Positions 54,145 to 63,415 of a DNA stretch of 64,000 nt are shown piece after piece. Numbering within the stretch: the stretch's first letter is position 1; the number at the start of each line of letters is the position of its first letter. The notes below the pieces were generated by a model. It ran no database searches. It was not told where the DNA came from and saw only the letters and a program-made list of their open reading frames with translations. Made by a program: the position numbers and the translations under genes. The stretch is from Rhizobium rhododendri. GTDB lineage: Bacteria > Pseudomonadota > Alphaproteobacteria > Rhizobiales > Rhizobiaceae. The stretch is taken from positions 930,001 through 994,000 of the forward strand of contig NZ_CP117268.1 in the NCBI RefSeq assembly GCF_007000325.2. Reading direction: 5' to 3'.

Positions 54145-55275
54145 ATGACAGATCTTTTCACCCCATTCAATCTTTCCGGAACGCAGCTTGCCAACCGGGT
54201 GGTCATGGCACCAATGACCCGCTCGCGCGCTCCACACGATGCTGCCGACGCGACAATCGCCCTCTATTACGCGCAGCGTGCCACAGCTGGGTTGATTGTC
54301 AGCGAGGGCACTCCGATTTCGCGTGAGGGTCAGGGCTATCTCTTCAATCCCGGCATCTTCACGCCCGAGCAGATTGCCGGCTGGCGTCTGGTGACACAGT
54401 CCGTGCATGCCGTGGGCGGCCGGATGTTCGCACAGATATGGCATGTCGGCCGTGTGTCCCACCCTTCGATCCAGGCAGGTGGCATCGATCCCGTCAGCGC
54501 TAGCTCGAAAATCGCCAAAGGCGCGACCGCCTTTGGATACGATGAGAACGGCATTCCGGCCATTATCGAAACAACGAAACCACGCCAGCTTTCGACAGAG
54601 GAGGTCGAGCGTGTTATTGGCGACTTCGCCAATGCCGCCAGCAACGCCATTGAAGCAGGCTTCGACGGCATCGAAATCCACGGCGCCAACGGCTACTTGC
54701 TCGAGCAGTTCCTCAACCCCGAGGTCAACGATCGCAAGGACCGCTACGCCGCCGACACGATGGAAAACCGTCTGCGGTTCGCGCTCCAAGTAGTGGATGC
54801 CACGATCTCCCGGATCGGCCGCGAGCGTGTTGCCATCCGCCTGTCGCCCTTTGGCAAGCTATTCGACATGCCGCATCACGGCGAGATCGAGGAGACCTAC
54901 TCGGCACTGGCCGCGGCGCTTGGCGAACGGCGCATCGCCTACATCCATATCATGGACCAATCGGGCTACGTCGGAGGCGAGGACACCAACGGAGAGACGG
55001 TCTCTGACAGCATCGTTCGTCTGCTCGGCGACTTCCGCAAGAGCCTTCCCGCCACGGCGTTGATCCTGGCTGGCAACATGACACGCGCGCGCGCCGACAA
55101 GCTGATCGCAGACGGCACGATCGATCTGGCCGCGTTCGGCCAGCCGTTCATCTCCAATCCGGACCTCGTGGCCCGGCTGCGAAATGACTGGCCGCTGACC
55201 CCACCGGATCGCACTACCTATTACGGTGGCGATGCCCACGGTTACATCGATTACCCGCCCTATGCCGCCGCGTGA
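54145..55275 (+). CDS. nemA: old-yellow-enzyme alkene reductase (NemA-like)
   Basis: From the ATG at 54145 the product has 376 residues. Family segments are LFTPFNLSGTQLANRVVMAPMTRSRA, then AGLIVSEGTPIS, GGRMFAQIWHVGRVSHP, and the active-site motif EIHGANGYLLEQFLNPEVNDR near residues 180-200. FMN-dependent reductases of this type reduce alpha/beta-unsaturated carbonyls, nitroesters and nitro-aromatics. The start overlaps no neighbour; GAGGACACCGC precedes it. The symbol reflects the family and not a proven orthologue. Confidence 0.88.
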   Translation: MTDLFTPFNLSGTQLANRVVMAPMTRSRAPHDAADATIALYYAQRATAGLIVSEGTPISREGQGYLFNPGIFTPEQIAGWRLVTQSVHAVGGRMFAQIWHVGRVSHPSIQAGGIDPVSASSKIAKGATAFGYDENGIPAIIETTKPRQLSTEEVERVIGDFANAASNAIEAGFDGIEIHGANGYLLEQFLNPEVNDRKDRYAADTMENRLRFALQVVDATISRIGRERVAIRLSPFGKLFDMPHHGEIEETYSALAAALGERRIAYIHIMDQSGYVGGEDTNGETVSDSIVRLLGDFRKSLPATALILAGNMTRARADKLIADGTIDLAAFGQPFISNPDLVARLRNDWPLTPPDRTTYYGGDAHGYIDYPPYAAA

Positions 55276-55653
55276 ACTGTCTCTCGAGGTCGGATCACGT
55301 CCGGCCTCTTGTGACTGCCGCGGGAGGGGCCAATATTGTATCTGAACGTCCCCAGCCACGGGCGCTCGTTAAAACTCCTCAACCTCAGGATGTACACTCT
55401 CGGCATCCGCATGATGCGCAAAGCCTGACGCAAGTTCTAAGGATTAAGCCTGAGGCAGAGGCCTGAATGAGGCAACCGCATCAAATATCACAAATGGCAA
55501 ATAGCGTTTGCGACAGAATGAAGGAGCCCGCAACAGCGGTTCAATTCGATTAGCAACGTCGAACCGGCGGGATCCTTCTTTGATAGTCATCCTAGACACA
55601 TGCCCATGTGTGCGCTTTTCTGCAGTTGAGTTCCTTGGAAAAAAGGAAAAGAT
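55276..55653. other. intergenic stretch before fliK
   Basis: No gene, repeat or hairpin stands out in these 378 bp. AAAAGGAAAAG just before 55654 is the ribosome binding site of fliK. There are no other flagellar sequences here. Confidence 0.4.
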
Positions 55654-57195
55654 ATGGCGGACGTCAGCATGGCAACGGGTTCGGCGTGCGCAGTCGGTGT
55701 GAATTCTCCAAAGAATGGAATTGGCGGCAACGGGAGGCAGAGTGATGACCCGCATGGCTTCGGGGACGCTCTCGACCGATCGGCAAGTGATCAGGATGGC
55801 AAAAACCTGACGACGCCGACAACGGGCGATGCAAAGGCCATCGCTGCAGGAAGCGCATCAGGCGATCAAAATCAGGCGAATGCAACGTCGTTGGCACTCC
55901 CGTCAGTTGCAGTGCAATGGCCCGACAATGACAGCGTGAATGCTTCCGCGCAATTTCTCGCCGCGGCAGCCAACGCCGTCAACGACCAGACATCCAGAGC
56001 CTCGGTGAAAGCGGGCGATCTTGAGGCAACTTCGCCACTTGGACTTGCCCAGCAATTGGCCGATGTCGTTGCCGGCGCGGCGACAGGCGAGCCAGCCACG
56101 CCCGTCAAAGGCGATCTTCCCGGCGTCAAGGGCAGCAAAAGCGGCGCTGCCGCCGACGATAGCAAGGACGCCGATGCCAATGCATCCGACCCCAATGCCG
56201 CCAGCGGTGCCGTGACCGACGTGCTGTCGCTGCTCGGAGCCGGTTTGTCGGCCGCTGCCATCCCCGCGCAGACCTCCGCCAGCGTCCTTGCCGCAGCCGG
56301 GCAGCTCCACACCGGCAATGGCAAGATCGATCCCGGCGCGGCCTCTGTTGCAAATGCGCTTCCGGCCGACGCCGCGGACGACAGCGGCGACGCCGTTGCC
56401 GTGGGCATGGCCATGCTGGCGCCGTCAATGGGCAGCGCTGGCCAGGGCAATGCCGTTGCCGGCACATCTACCGACGGTGACGCCCCCGTAACGTTTAACG
56501 TCGACCGGGCGAGTGGCAAGGTACAGTCGCTGGATCTCTCTGCGAGCCGGAATGCCGACGATACGCCTCAGCTCGACATCAAATCGGCAAGCGGCGACAC
56601 CGGGGCCACCGTCACTGTCCTCGACTCCCGACGCTTCGTCGGCCTCGCCGATGGCTCGAATTCGGCACTGGTCGCCAATTCGCTGACGGGCAACAAGGAC
56701 TGGGCAGCGGCCATGCAGCCCAATGCTGCGCTGACCGGAGCATCGGCGACGACCAGTGCCAGCAAAGTCATGAACACTCTGAAAATTCAGATGAACCCGG
56801 ATAATCTGGGGACTGTCACCGCAACCATGCGGCTTTCGGGCGAGCAGCTTTCCGTCGATCTCAAGGTCCATTCTGCCGAGGCCTACAGGCAGCTCAGCAA
56901 CGACCAGAGCGCGATGATCGATTCACTGCGCCAGCAGGGCTACAGCGTCGATCGCATGACCGTGACCTACACCGCGCCGGAAACATCGAGCAACAACCAG
57001 CAGAGCCCCCAGGGCCAGCAGCAGCAACAACCCGGCACAAGCCAGGGGCAGGGCAGCGATGGCCAGGCTCGCAGACAGAATTCAGGACGACAGGCCGGTG
57101 ATCAAGATGGTATCTCGCGCGCAGGTAACGTGGGTACGGACGATAGCGTTGCTGGCGGTGCTCAGCAGGCTCGTGCCGGGGGCGTCTATCTCTGA
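55654..57195 (+). CDS. fliK: flagellar hook-length control protein FliK
   Basis: The 513-residue protein has a long Ala/Ser/Asp-rich, low-complexity N-terminal part (about 1-350) and a compact C-terminal domain. The domain reads LKIQMNPDNLGTVTATMRLSGEQLSVDLKVHSAEAYRQLSNDQSAMIDSLRQQGYSVDRMTVTY (about 375-440, in several successive blocks), which is the FliK hook-length domain. A Gln/Gly-rich tail follows. FliK switches the flagellar export gate from hook to filament. No other flagellar gene is present in the window, although fliK normally lies in the flagellar cluster. Confidence 0.82.
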   Translation: MADVSMATGSACAVGVNSPKNGIGGNGRQSDDPHGFGDALDRSASDQDGKNLTTPTTGDAKAIAAGSASGDQNQANATSLALPSVAVQWPDNDSVNASAQFLAAAANAVNDQTSRASVKAGDLEATSPLGLAQQLADVVAGAATGEPATPVKGDLPGVKGSKSGAAADDSKDADANASDPNAASGAVTDVLSLLGAGLSAAAIPAQTSASVLAAAGQLHTGNGKIDPGAASVANALPADAADDSGDAVAVGMAMLAPSMGSAGQGNAVAGTSTDGDAPVTFNVDRASGKVQSLDLSASRNADDTPQLDIKSASGDTGATVTVLDSRRFVGLADGSNSALVANSLTGNKDWAAAMQPNAALTGASATTSASKVMNTLKIQMNPDNLGTVTATMRLSGEQLSVDLKVHSAEAYRQLSNDQSAMIDSLRQQGYSVDRMTVTYTAPETSSNNQQSPQGQQQQQPGTSQGQGSDGQARRQNSGRQAGDQDGISRAGNVGTDDSVAGGAQQARAGGVYL

Positions 57196-57584
57196 CACTT
57201 TGACCACGCCTTGACCAAATGTTGCCTGGCAGTCGAGTGGTCGGCTCATCTACACTTCGCAGGTAGCGAGCGTTGCACAAGTTTGACCGCACATCAAGCC
57301 TGCGATCTTCAGCCGATGTCGTGTCGCCCGTCGCAACAAGATCGGAACGGTCGCAAGTGACCATCGAGAGTGGAGCGCCGGTGATTGTTGCAGAGTTGCC
57401 GGCACTCCAGCCACTGGCGCAACTGCCCTCCAACAAAAGCCGCAAAATATTCATGGCAGCATCTCCTTTCGATCCTAATGAAAATCGAGAAGGGCAACCG
57501 CCGCAAGCTATTTAAGCGGCTCTGAGTCCGGGCGACACGCGTGGCCCTGGCAATTGGGCGCATAGAATGCGCCCAATTTTGGGA
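57196..57584. other. intergenic stretch after fliK
   Basis: A minus-strand ATG at 57454 has AAAGGAG upstream but its frame runs antisense through the end of fliK and looks unlike a protein after about 60 residues. No other gene is convincing. A strong hairpin closes the interval at 57552-57578. Confidence 0.35.
57552..57580. terminator. strong intrinsic-terminator-like hairpin
   Basis: AATTGGGCGCAT-AGA-ATGCGCCCAATT is a perfect 12-bp stem with a 3-base loop, followed on the plus strand by TT. It lies 5 bp beyond the fasciclin stop and probably terminates that leftward gene. It could also block read-through from fliK. Confidence 0.65.
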
Positions 57585-58142
57585 CTACATCTTTGGCAGA
57601 AGTACCTTGTCGATGACGTGGATGACACCATTCGACTGCTTCACGTCAGCGATGGTGACAGTAGCGGCGGTCCCGTTTTCATCCGTCAGGGTGAGCTTGC
57701 CCATGTCTTCCTTTGCCGTGAGCACGCAGCCTCCGACGGTTTTGATGTTGTGGCTGCCGCCGTCGTCCTTGATCATCTTTTCGACGGTCGCCGCCATGGC
57801 GTCGGCAGCAACCACGTGGCAGGTCAGGATCTTGACCAGCTTGTCCTTATTCTCAGGCTTCAGGAGCGTGTCGACCGTACCTGCCGGCAGAGCCGCAAAG
57901 GCTTCGTTGGTTGGTGCGAAGACGGTGAAAGGCCCTTTACCTTCCAGGGTTTCGACGAGGCCCGCCGCTTTGACGGCTGCAACCAGTGTCGTATGGTCCT
58001 TTGAGTTGACAGCGTTTTCGACGATGTTTTTGTCAGCATACATTGCCGCGCCACCAACCATTGGGTTTTCGGCATGTGCCAGCATGGTGCCTGCTGCAAG
58101 CGTAGCCGCGACTGCGACTATGCGTAGTGTGGACTTGATCAT
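57585..58142 (-). CDS. secreted fasciclin-domain protein, Nex18-like
   Basis: The 185-residue protein has a signal peptide (MIKSTLRIVAVAATLAAGTMLAHA) and one FAS1 domain. The H1 motif is GPFTVFAPTNEAFAALPAG near residues 70-88, and the H2 motif is NGVIHVIDKVLLP at the end. Single-FAS1 proteins of rhizobia include Nex18, induced in symbiosis, and are thought to act in adhesion or envelope functions. The hairpin at 57552 lies just downstream. Confidence 0.9.
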   Translation of the reverse strand: MIKSTLRIVAVAATLAAGTMLAHAENPMVGGAAMYADKNIVENAVNSKDHTTLVAAVKAAGLVETLEGKGPFTVFAPTNEAFAALPAGTVDTLLKPENKDKLVKILTCHVVAADAMAATVEKMIKDDGGSHNIKTVGGCVLTAKEDMGKLTLTDENGTAATVTIADVKQSNGVIHVIDKVLLPKM

Positions 58143-58940
58143 GGAATTCTTCCCGGTTTTTCTGGCCCCTCGAATAAAGGCCTCTCCCTAACGCCGATGG
58201 CGCGTATCCGTCATGGATACAGCGATAGCTACGGCCCTTCGCTAACAATGGTTTCAAAGCAAATATGAAATTTTGACGACACAGGAACGCAGCACTGAGA
58301 GCGAACTTTTTATTGCTAGACAAGTCCACCCTCGTTACGGCACACGTGTGAAGGTCTCGCGATAGAGATTGCCTTCAGCCGGCGTCGCCGAATGGGAAGA
58401 CATAGGGATCAAGCACGACGTCTCCAAGTCAACGAGTCCGATCACCTAACGAAAACCGCACTGTTGCTCTCATCTTGGCATCTTTACCGTTGATCCCTGT
58501 TTCGCAACTGTGCTTTTGCGATACCGCGGCTGCGCGGCAACCTGGCCCGCCCTGCATTTCTGTCCGCCATGAAGGTGTTTCTGCAAATGTTGCGATTATC
58601 GCTCTCGGAATGGTCATCGCATTCCTGGTGTGCTGCGGCTGACCTGTCAAAAGTGAGAGCGTCGGGGATGGGACGTGCGGACCCTGATGTTTCCGCTTCT
58701 GAAGTAAGCGTATAATGACGGCACAGAACGCCCTCGATGAAGCCACGAAACGATCGTCGTAAGGGCAAATGCCCTGCATATCTGTCAAGCTAGACTGAGA
58801 TAATAACCAAGGTATTTCTTAACAAACTCGGAGAATTTCGGCCGGGATATGCATGAACGGCATAAGAATCATTGCTCATTCCAAGGCTATTCAATAAATC
58901 GATAACGATTGACCGTCGATCTGAAAAGGAAAAAGATCAT
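58143..58940. other. intergenic region with inverted repeat upstream of the fasciclin gene
   Basis: About 800 bp carry no convincing gene. A perfect inverted repeat GTATCC-GTCAT-GGATAC (58204-58220) lies 62 bp upstream of the fasciclin start and may be a regulatory site. The open frames seen across 58430-58790 lack ribosome binding sites and known motifs. Confidence 0.4.
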
Positions 58941-59354
58941 TTGACCGCGAGTTCGAAACAACCAGATCCGGTCGATATTGAGGTCGGAAGGCGCATTAAG
59001 CTGCAGCGCAGGATCAAGGGAATGAGCCAGACTGTCTTGGCTGATGGTTTGTTCGTCACGTTCCAGCAAGTGCAAAAATATGAGAAGGGGTCCAACCGCG
59101 TCAGTGCCAGTCGTATGAGCAACATCGCTCGGATCCTCGAAGTCCCCGTCTCTTATTTTTTTGAAGGAAATGAGCAGCAACCTGATCACGACGATGGCGA
59201 TGCGATATCCCCGCTCAGGGACTTGACGCAATTCGTTGCCACCATTGAAGGCAGCAATCTCAACCGTGCGTTCTCGAGCATCCGATCGTCAGAAATCAGA
59301 AAGCGCATCATAGGTCTTGTCGCAGCGCTGGCAAAGGACCACGCTGAAGATTGA
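58941..59354 (+). CDS. XRE-family regulator, PraR-like
   Basis: From a TTG at 58941, preceded by AAAAGGAAAAAG, the product has 137 residues, the usual PraR length. The helix-turn-helix is RIKLQRRIKGMSQTVLADGLFVTFQQVQKYEKGSNRVSAS. The linker IARILEVPVSYFFEG matches the paralogue at 10731. PraR-type regulators control quorum sensing and attachment in Rhizobium. A GTG or ATG start further upstream (58872) would add residues without a helix-turn-helix and is less likely. Confidence 0.82.
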   Translation: MTASSKQPDPVDIEVGRRIKLQRRIKGMSQTVLADGLFVTFQQVQKYEKGSNRVSASRMSNIARILEVPVSYFFEGNEQQPDHDDGDAISPLRDLTQFVATIEGSNLNRAFSSIRSSEIRKRIIGLVAALAKDHAED

Positions 59355-60080
59355 TTGCTAAAGCACCCACCGAGTGTGTCGTCGATAATCATCGCCATTC
59401 GTCCGATACGGCAGGTTACTCCACAGCCTGCCGCCGACATTGGCGGCGTGAAGGGGCTTTGTCTCACCAATGAATAAACTTTCGCGGAGAATACCGTAAT
59501 TCGACATGTGAGGCCACTTACCTGCGGACAGTCCACGCTGACGGTACGAAAGAATGGTTCCATTGGGACCACAAAGGTTCTCGCATCCATTTAAGGATGA
59601 CGATCTCGCCGACTTCGGTGAAACTCTGCCGCGCATTGGGCAAAGTTTAAAGGTTGGCAGCAGCGAGCGTAATAGGCCAAGGTCGCCCATCGACGCGCGA
59701 GGTGCAGGATTTACAGGATTTACAGGATTTACAGGATTTACAGGATAAAATTATCGGGCGGAACCCTTCGCAGTACAACCCAATAAATAGTCTTCAAGAG
59801 TTGGAAATCTGCCAGCGGTCGGCATGCTGGAACACTCAATATCATATCAAAACGTGTCACTTGATCAGAAAAAGCTGGCAATACTATTCGGAAATATTCC
59901 GCCGAAAGGCAAAACAATATATAAGATGAATGCGCTTTCATCTTTATTGCATGATCTTTCGGGATAGTTAAATAAATTTCTCAGGCGCACAGATTTTATG
60001 TAGACGGTGCAATTTCATTTATATACCTTCGAGAAAGTTTCTTCATTCGTCGCAATCGTAGTTCTGTATTTGGATAAAAT
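59355..60080. other. intergenic region, AT-rich in its second half
   Basis: No gene is evident in these 726 bp apart from the tandem repeat. From about 59750 to 60080 the sequence is strongly AT-rich with runs such as TATATATA near 60085, unlike its GC-rich surroundings. This may be foreign DNA or a promoter region for the oxidase gene. Confidence 0.5.
59705..59740 (+). repeat. 9-bp tandem repeat
   Basis: The unit CAGGATTTA occurs four times head to tail, followed by a partial fifth copy (CAGGAT, 59741-59746). Such a repeat can expand and contract by slippage. It lies in non-coding DNA 350 bp after the PraR-like gene. Confidence 0.9.
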
Positions 60081-61319
60081 ATGGTATATATATATGATGG
60101 CTTCAAGACTTTCTATCCAGCCAAGGTAATACACGCGCGATCTATAGATGATGTCATTCGCGCTGTGACTTATGCGACATCTTCCGGTTTGAAAATTCGG
60201 CCTATGGGCCTTGGATACTCTTGGTCTGAACACTCTTTCACAAATGGAATTTCTCTGCAATTGGATGGATTGCGAAGGCTCTGTGTCATCGATAGGGCTG
60301 CAAAGACCATAACGGTCGACGCCGGCGTGCGCATGGGCGATATTACACGCGCGCTCGGTCGGCGAAACCTGTGTCTACCATCACTCGCTTTTCTTCCAGA
60401 AATGACAGCGGGCGGTGCGGTGGCGACGGCGACGCACGGCACAAACCACCGGAGCGGTACGATGTCCGATTTCGTTGTGTCGATGGACGTCGTGCTTGCC
60501 TCCGGTGAGCTCAAGACTTTCGATAGAAAATTGGTGTCTGAGGCCGAGATGTGTGCGGCCAGGGTCTCAGTCGGCATGCTTGGGGTGATCACCAAAGTCG
60601 TTTTTCAAGCAATTGATATGCCGTGGGTCCGCTACACCAAACTTGAGATCGACCTCGACGAATTTATGGCGACCCGCACTGCCGTGTTGTCGCGATATTC
60701 GCACGTCTGGGTCCACTGGTCGCTCGGCACAAACAAGATAAAGGTCGATTGCCTGGAAGAGCGGCAAGATAGGCATGAGGGCTTCAATCCCTATGTCAGC
60801 CACCGAAATGCAGTTTGGGAGCCAAGACGGCAGTCGATGCTGAGATCGATAATCCGCCCGGCTGTGCATTTGGCTCAAGACATAATACGCTCAAACGTGC
60901 CGGCGACAAAAGCACGATCAAAAAGTGACGTTCGGATCAGTATGCAATATTCGGTCGACACGAAGGACTGGGAGCGTGTTGTGGATCGTATCGCAGCAAG
61001 TCAATTTGCTAGCAGAAACTTCGGAAAAATTATGGAAATGAAATTCGTCAAGGGCAATAACCTGTCCTACCTTGGCCCAAATGCGGGCCAGGATGCTGTC
61101 TGTTTCAATATTTATTGGATGATTAAACGAAGCGAACAAGATGAGATCCTGCGCCCTTTCGAGGATCTCATGCGCTCATTTTCAGCCCGACCGCACTGGG
61201 GAAAAGATCACAAGATTCCGGACGAAGCCTATATGAGATCGGCGTTTCCTCAGTGGGAAGCATTCGATTGCGTCAGGCGCTCGCTGGACAAAAATGACCT
61301 CTTCACAACCATCCGTTAA
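60081..61319 (+). CDS. FAD-linked oxidase, D-arabinono-1,4-lactone-oxidase-like
   Basis: The 412-residue protein has an FAD-binding type 4 domain: VIHARSIDDVIRAVTYATSSGLKIRPMGLGYSWSE, ITVDAGVRMGDITRALGRRNLCLPSL, and the ATATHGTNHRSGTMSDFV segment near residues 114-131. The C-terminal half resembles ALO/L-gulonolactone oxidases that oxidise aldonolactones or sugar alcohols. A stop lies just before the ATG, and no ribosome binding site is visible, so a slightly shorter N-terminus is possible. The usual Trp-Asn N-terminal motif of the family is absent. Confidence 0.8.
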   Translation: MVYIYDGFKTFYPAKVIHARSIDDVIRAVTYATSSGLKIRPMGLGYSWSEHSFTNGISLQLDGLRRLCVIDRAAKTITVDAGVRMGDITRALGRRNLCLPSLAFLPEMTAGGAVATATHGTNHRSGTMSDFVVSMDVVLASGELKTFDRKLVSEAEMCAARVSVGMLGVITKVVFQAIDMPWVRYTKLEIDLDEFMATRTAVLSRYSHVWVHWSLGTNKIKVDCLEERQDRHEGFNPYVSHRNAVWEPRRQSMLRSIIRPAVHLAQDIIRSNVPATKARSKSDVRISMQYSVDTKDWERVVDRIAASQFASRNFGKIMEMKFVKGNNLSYLGPNAGQDAVCFNIYWMIKRSEQDEILRPFEDLMRSFSARPHWGKDHKIPDEAYMRSAFPQWEAFDCVRRSLDKNDLFTTIR

Positions 61320-61573
61320 CGCGGCGCGCGTCACCTTGCCTTCTACCGGGTGCCAGATGGTTGTGACGGTCAGACTGTGTGATTTGACCGGCAAATTGTC
61401 TTTCAAGACAATATCGGTGGGGCCAGTTGTCAATTCCCATCGCAACCAACAAGGGCTAAGGGTGGCTATTATCGAGCGCTTAACGGAGCACAGATGACAT
61501 CCTCACCAGATTGGGAAGGAAAAAGATTTTGTCATGTGTCGTTGGAAATATTCGATCAGCACATTCAATCAGG

Positions 61574-61861
61574 CTAAGATCCGGACCGATTTTTTTGACT
61601 GGACGAGCGTCGTTCTTTGACCGCCGTTCTGATGTAGGTGAGATAGAAGATACAGTGTGTGCACACATACCCAAACTGCAGAAGCGCGCCGTAGATGAGG
61701 CACCAAACCAACAATTGTCCGGCGGAAACATAAGACGACTGAAAAAGGACTGCATAGACGCAAACGCCGGCAATCACGACAAGCGTGAAATGGAGTATTG
61801 GAAGTCTGATGGCGCACACCATGCCCACCAAAATCCAGACTAAGAAACTCCAATGCATCAA
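61574..61861 (-). CDS. small membrane protein, ExoX/SyrA-like
   Basis: The 95-residue product has three hydrophobic stretches (FLVWILVGMVCAI, LHFTLVVIAGVCVYAVLF, LLVWCLIYGALLQFGYVC) and a basic tail. The pattern LLQFGYxxxxxxxL followed by a charged C-terminus resembles small exopolysaccharide-regulating membrane proteins (ExoX/SyrA family) of rhizobia. It is next to a polysaccharide-export gene, which supports the idea, but homology is not proven. Confidence 0.5.
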   Translation of the reverse strand: MMHWSFLVWILVGMVCAIRLPILHFTLVVIAGVCVYAVLFQSSYVSAGQLLVWCLIYGALLQFGYVCTHCIFYLTYIRTAVKERRSSSQKNRSGS

Positions 61862-61980
61862 CAGTTAGCTCCGAGACCCGCCAACAATAGCAGTGCAATC
61901 TTGTCTATAGCAGTCGCCCGATTTATGCAAATCTCTGCCCGCGCGCAGCGATAAAAATCGATGAACTTAGAAGACCGGTT

Positions 61981-63363
61981 CTAAAAGCCGTCGCGTTTTT
62001 GGTCTGACGGGCCCGGCCTGCGAGAATTTGTCTGCGGCGCACCGAGATTTGTCTCGGGCAATTTTTCAACCCGGATGAGGTCGCCGGGTTCGACCGCGTC
62101 ATTGTCGCCCACCGCGAGGGTCCTGGTATGACCGCTCACCAGTCGATCAATCGTCGTTTCAAATGACTGCAACCCGTCTTCCACGGCTGAGTTGGCGACC
62201 ATAGGCGCTTGTAGCGCAATATTGTCTAAAAGCGCGCGCGTTGTCTGCACTTTCTCAGCATTGGCTCCAATCTTCGCCCTGACGTCCGCGGCTTCGGTCA
62301 ACGCATCCACACGGTAGCGATTGCGTAAATCGGTTATGTCCCGATCAACCTTCGCAACGTCTTGCTGGGCTTTCAAATTGGCCAGCGAAACATCAAGACT
62401 TCGACTTTCGAGGTCTGCCAGATTCTGGCTGGCGCCCAAGGATCGCGCCGACACGCTCAGTCCGGCAGATACCAGCTTATTGACGGTTCCAAGATCTTTA
62501 CTGGCCAAGTCAATCTGCTTTGCCAGGGACGTGGCTTTCGACTGCAGCGCCTCGATCTGGTTCGAAGCAAGAACTCTTGCTTCATTGAGTGCGACGATCT
62601 CAGCGCTGATCGACCGCTGGCGTGTATCGAAGAGGTCTGCCTCTTCTTTCATGATGCGATCGACAATTGCCTGACCCGAATGGGTCGTTAGTTCTGGAGG
62701 AAAGACAACGGAAGGCTGATTGTTGATGATGGCATCGACCCGCGCTTGGCGGGCAAGGAGCCCAAAACGCTCGATATTCAAAGCACGAAGATCACCCCGC
62801 ATTGTGAGCACATCACGTTGCAGACCCATCACGTTCACATCGACAGGACCTGTCATCCCCCCTGCCATGGAGAGCGCCTGAACCACCGTCAGGCCAGGAC
62901 TATAAGCGTATTTTCCAGGCTTGGTCACCAGACCTGCGATGAAAAACGGCCGATATTCCGACACTTCAACCGAGGCGTTTGGTCGCTTTTGCATACCGAC
63001 TTGGTTCTTCAACCGCTCGCCAATCGAATCTGAGATCTGATCGACGGTAAGCCCACTCGCCGGTACCACTCCGACAATCGGCAGCGACAGGGTTCCTGCG
63101 GCAGAGATAACAAACTCGCCGTTCAACGGGACCCATTCAAATGCGGTGCCGGTTACCGGTCGCCATTCGAACACCCGGATCTTCAATTTATCTTGAGGAC
63201 CGAGGATGTAATCTTCCGCGAGGGCAGAATACCCACTTAGGATCGCCAGGCCGAAAATCGATCCAAGCAGCAGGCGCCAGGTTGGGGTTATACGCAGCCG
63301 TCGCAATGGCTGGCACAACAACAAGACGTTAGACGTGGCTCTCTCCCAAACTGCTGAACGCAT
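61981..63363 (-). CDS. polysaccharide export protein, ExoF-like
   Basis: The 460-residue protein has an N-terminal membrane/export segment (LLLGSIFGLAILSGYSALA). The Poly_export domain starts YILGPQDKLKIRVFEW near residue 52, and a SLBB-type segment FFIAGLVTKPGKYAYSPGLTVVQALSMAGG lies near 134-163. A long coiled-coil region occupies 230-400. ExoF-type proteins are outer-membrane/periplasmic exporters of exopolysaccharide. It is on the same strand as the downstream small membrane protein and the glycosyltransferase. Confidence 0.88.
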   Translation of the reverse strand: MRSAVWERATSNVLLLCQPLRRLRITPTWRLLLGSIFGLAILSGYSALAEDYILGPQDKLKIRVFEWRPVTGTAFEWVPLNGEFVISAAGTLSLPIVGVVPASGLTVDQISDSIGERLKNQVGMQKRPNASVEVSEYRPFFIAGLVTKPGKYAYSPGLTVVQALSMAGGMTGPVDVNVMGLQRDVLTMRGDLRALNIERFGLLARQARVDAIINNQPSVVFPPELTTHSGQAIVDRIMKEEADLFDTRQRSISAEIVALNEARVLASNQIEALQSKATSLAKQIDLASKDLGTVNKLVSAGLSVSARSLGASQNLADLESRSLDVSLANLKAQQDVAKVDRDITDLRNRYRVDALTEAADVRAKIGANAEKVQTTRALLDNIALQAPMVANSAVEDGLQSFETTIDRLVSGHTRTLAVGDNDAVEPGDLIRVEKLPETNLGAPQTNSRRPGPSDQKRDGF

Positions 63364-63415
63364 GGTTACACCCCAATTGAACTTTGATGTTTGGCAATCT
63401 TCGCAATCAGCATCT

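Noticed and set aside
56894..57454. Minus-strand frame starting at 57454 with AAAGGAG upstream
   Set aside because: The ribosome binding site is good, but the frame soon runs antisense through fliK and becomes Arg/Cys-rich without any domain. A short product of up to 60 residues cannot be excluded.
59705..59746. Tandem repeat considered as CRISPR or iteron
   Set aside because: The 9-bp unit has no spacers, so it is not CRISPR. No replication initiator gene is nearby to support iterons.
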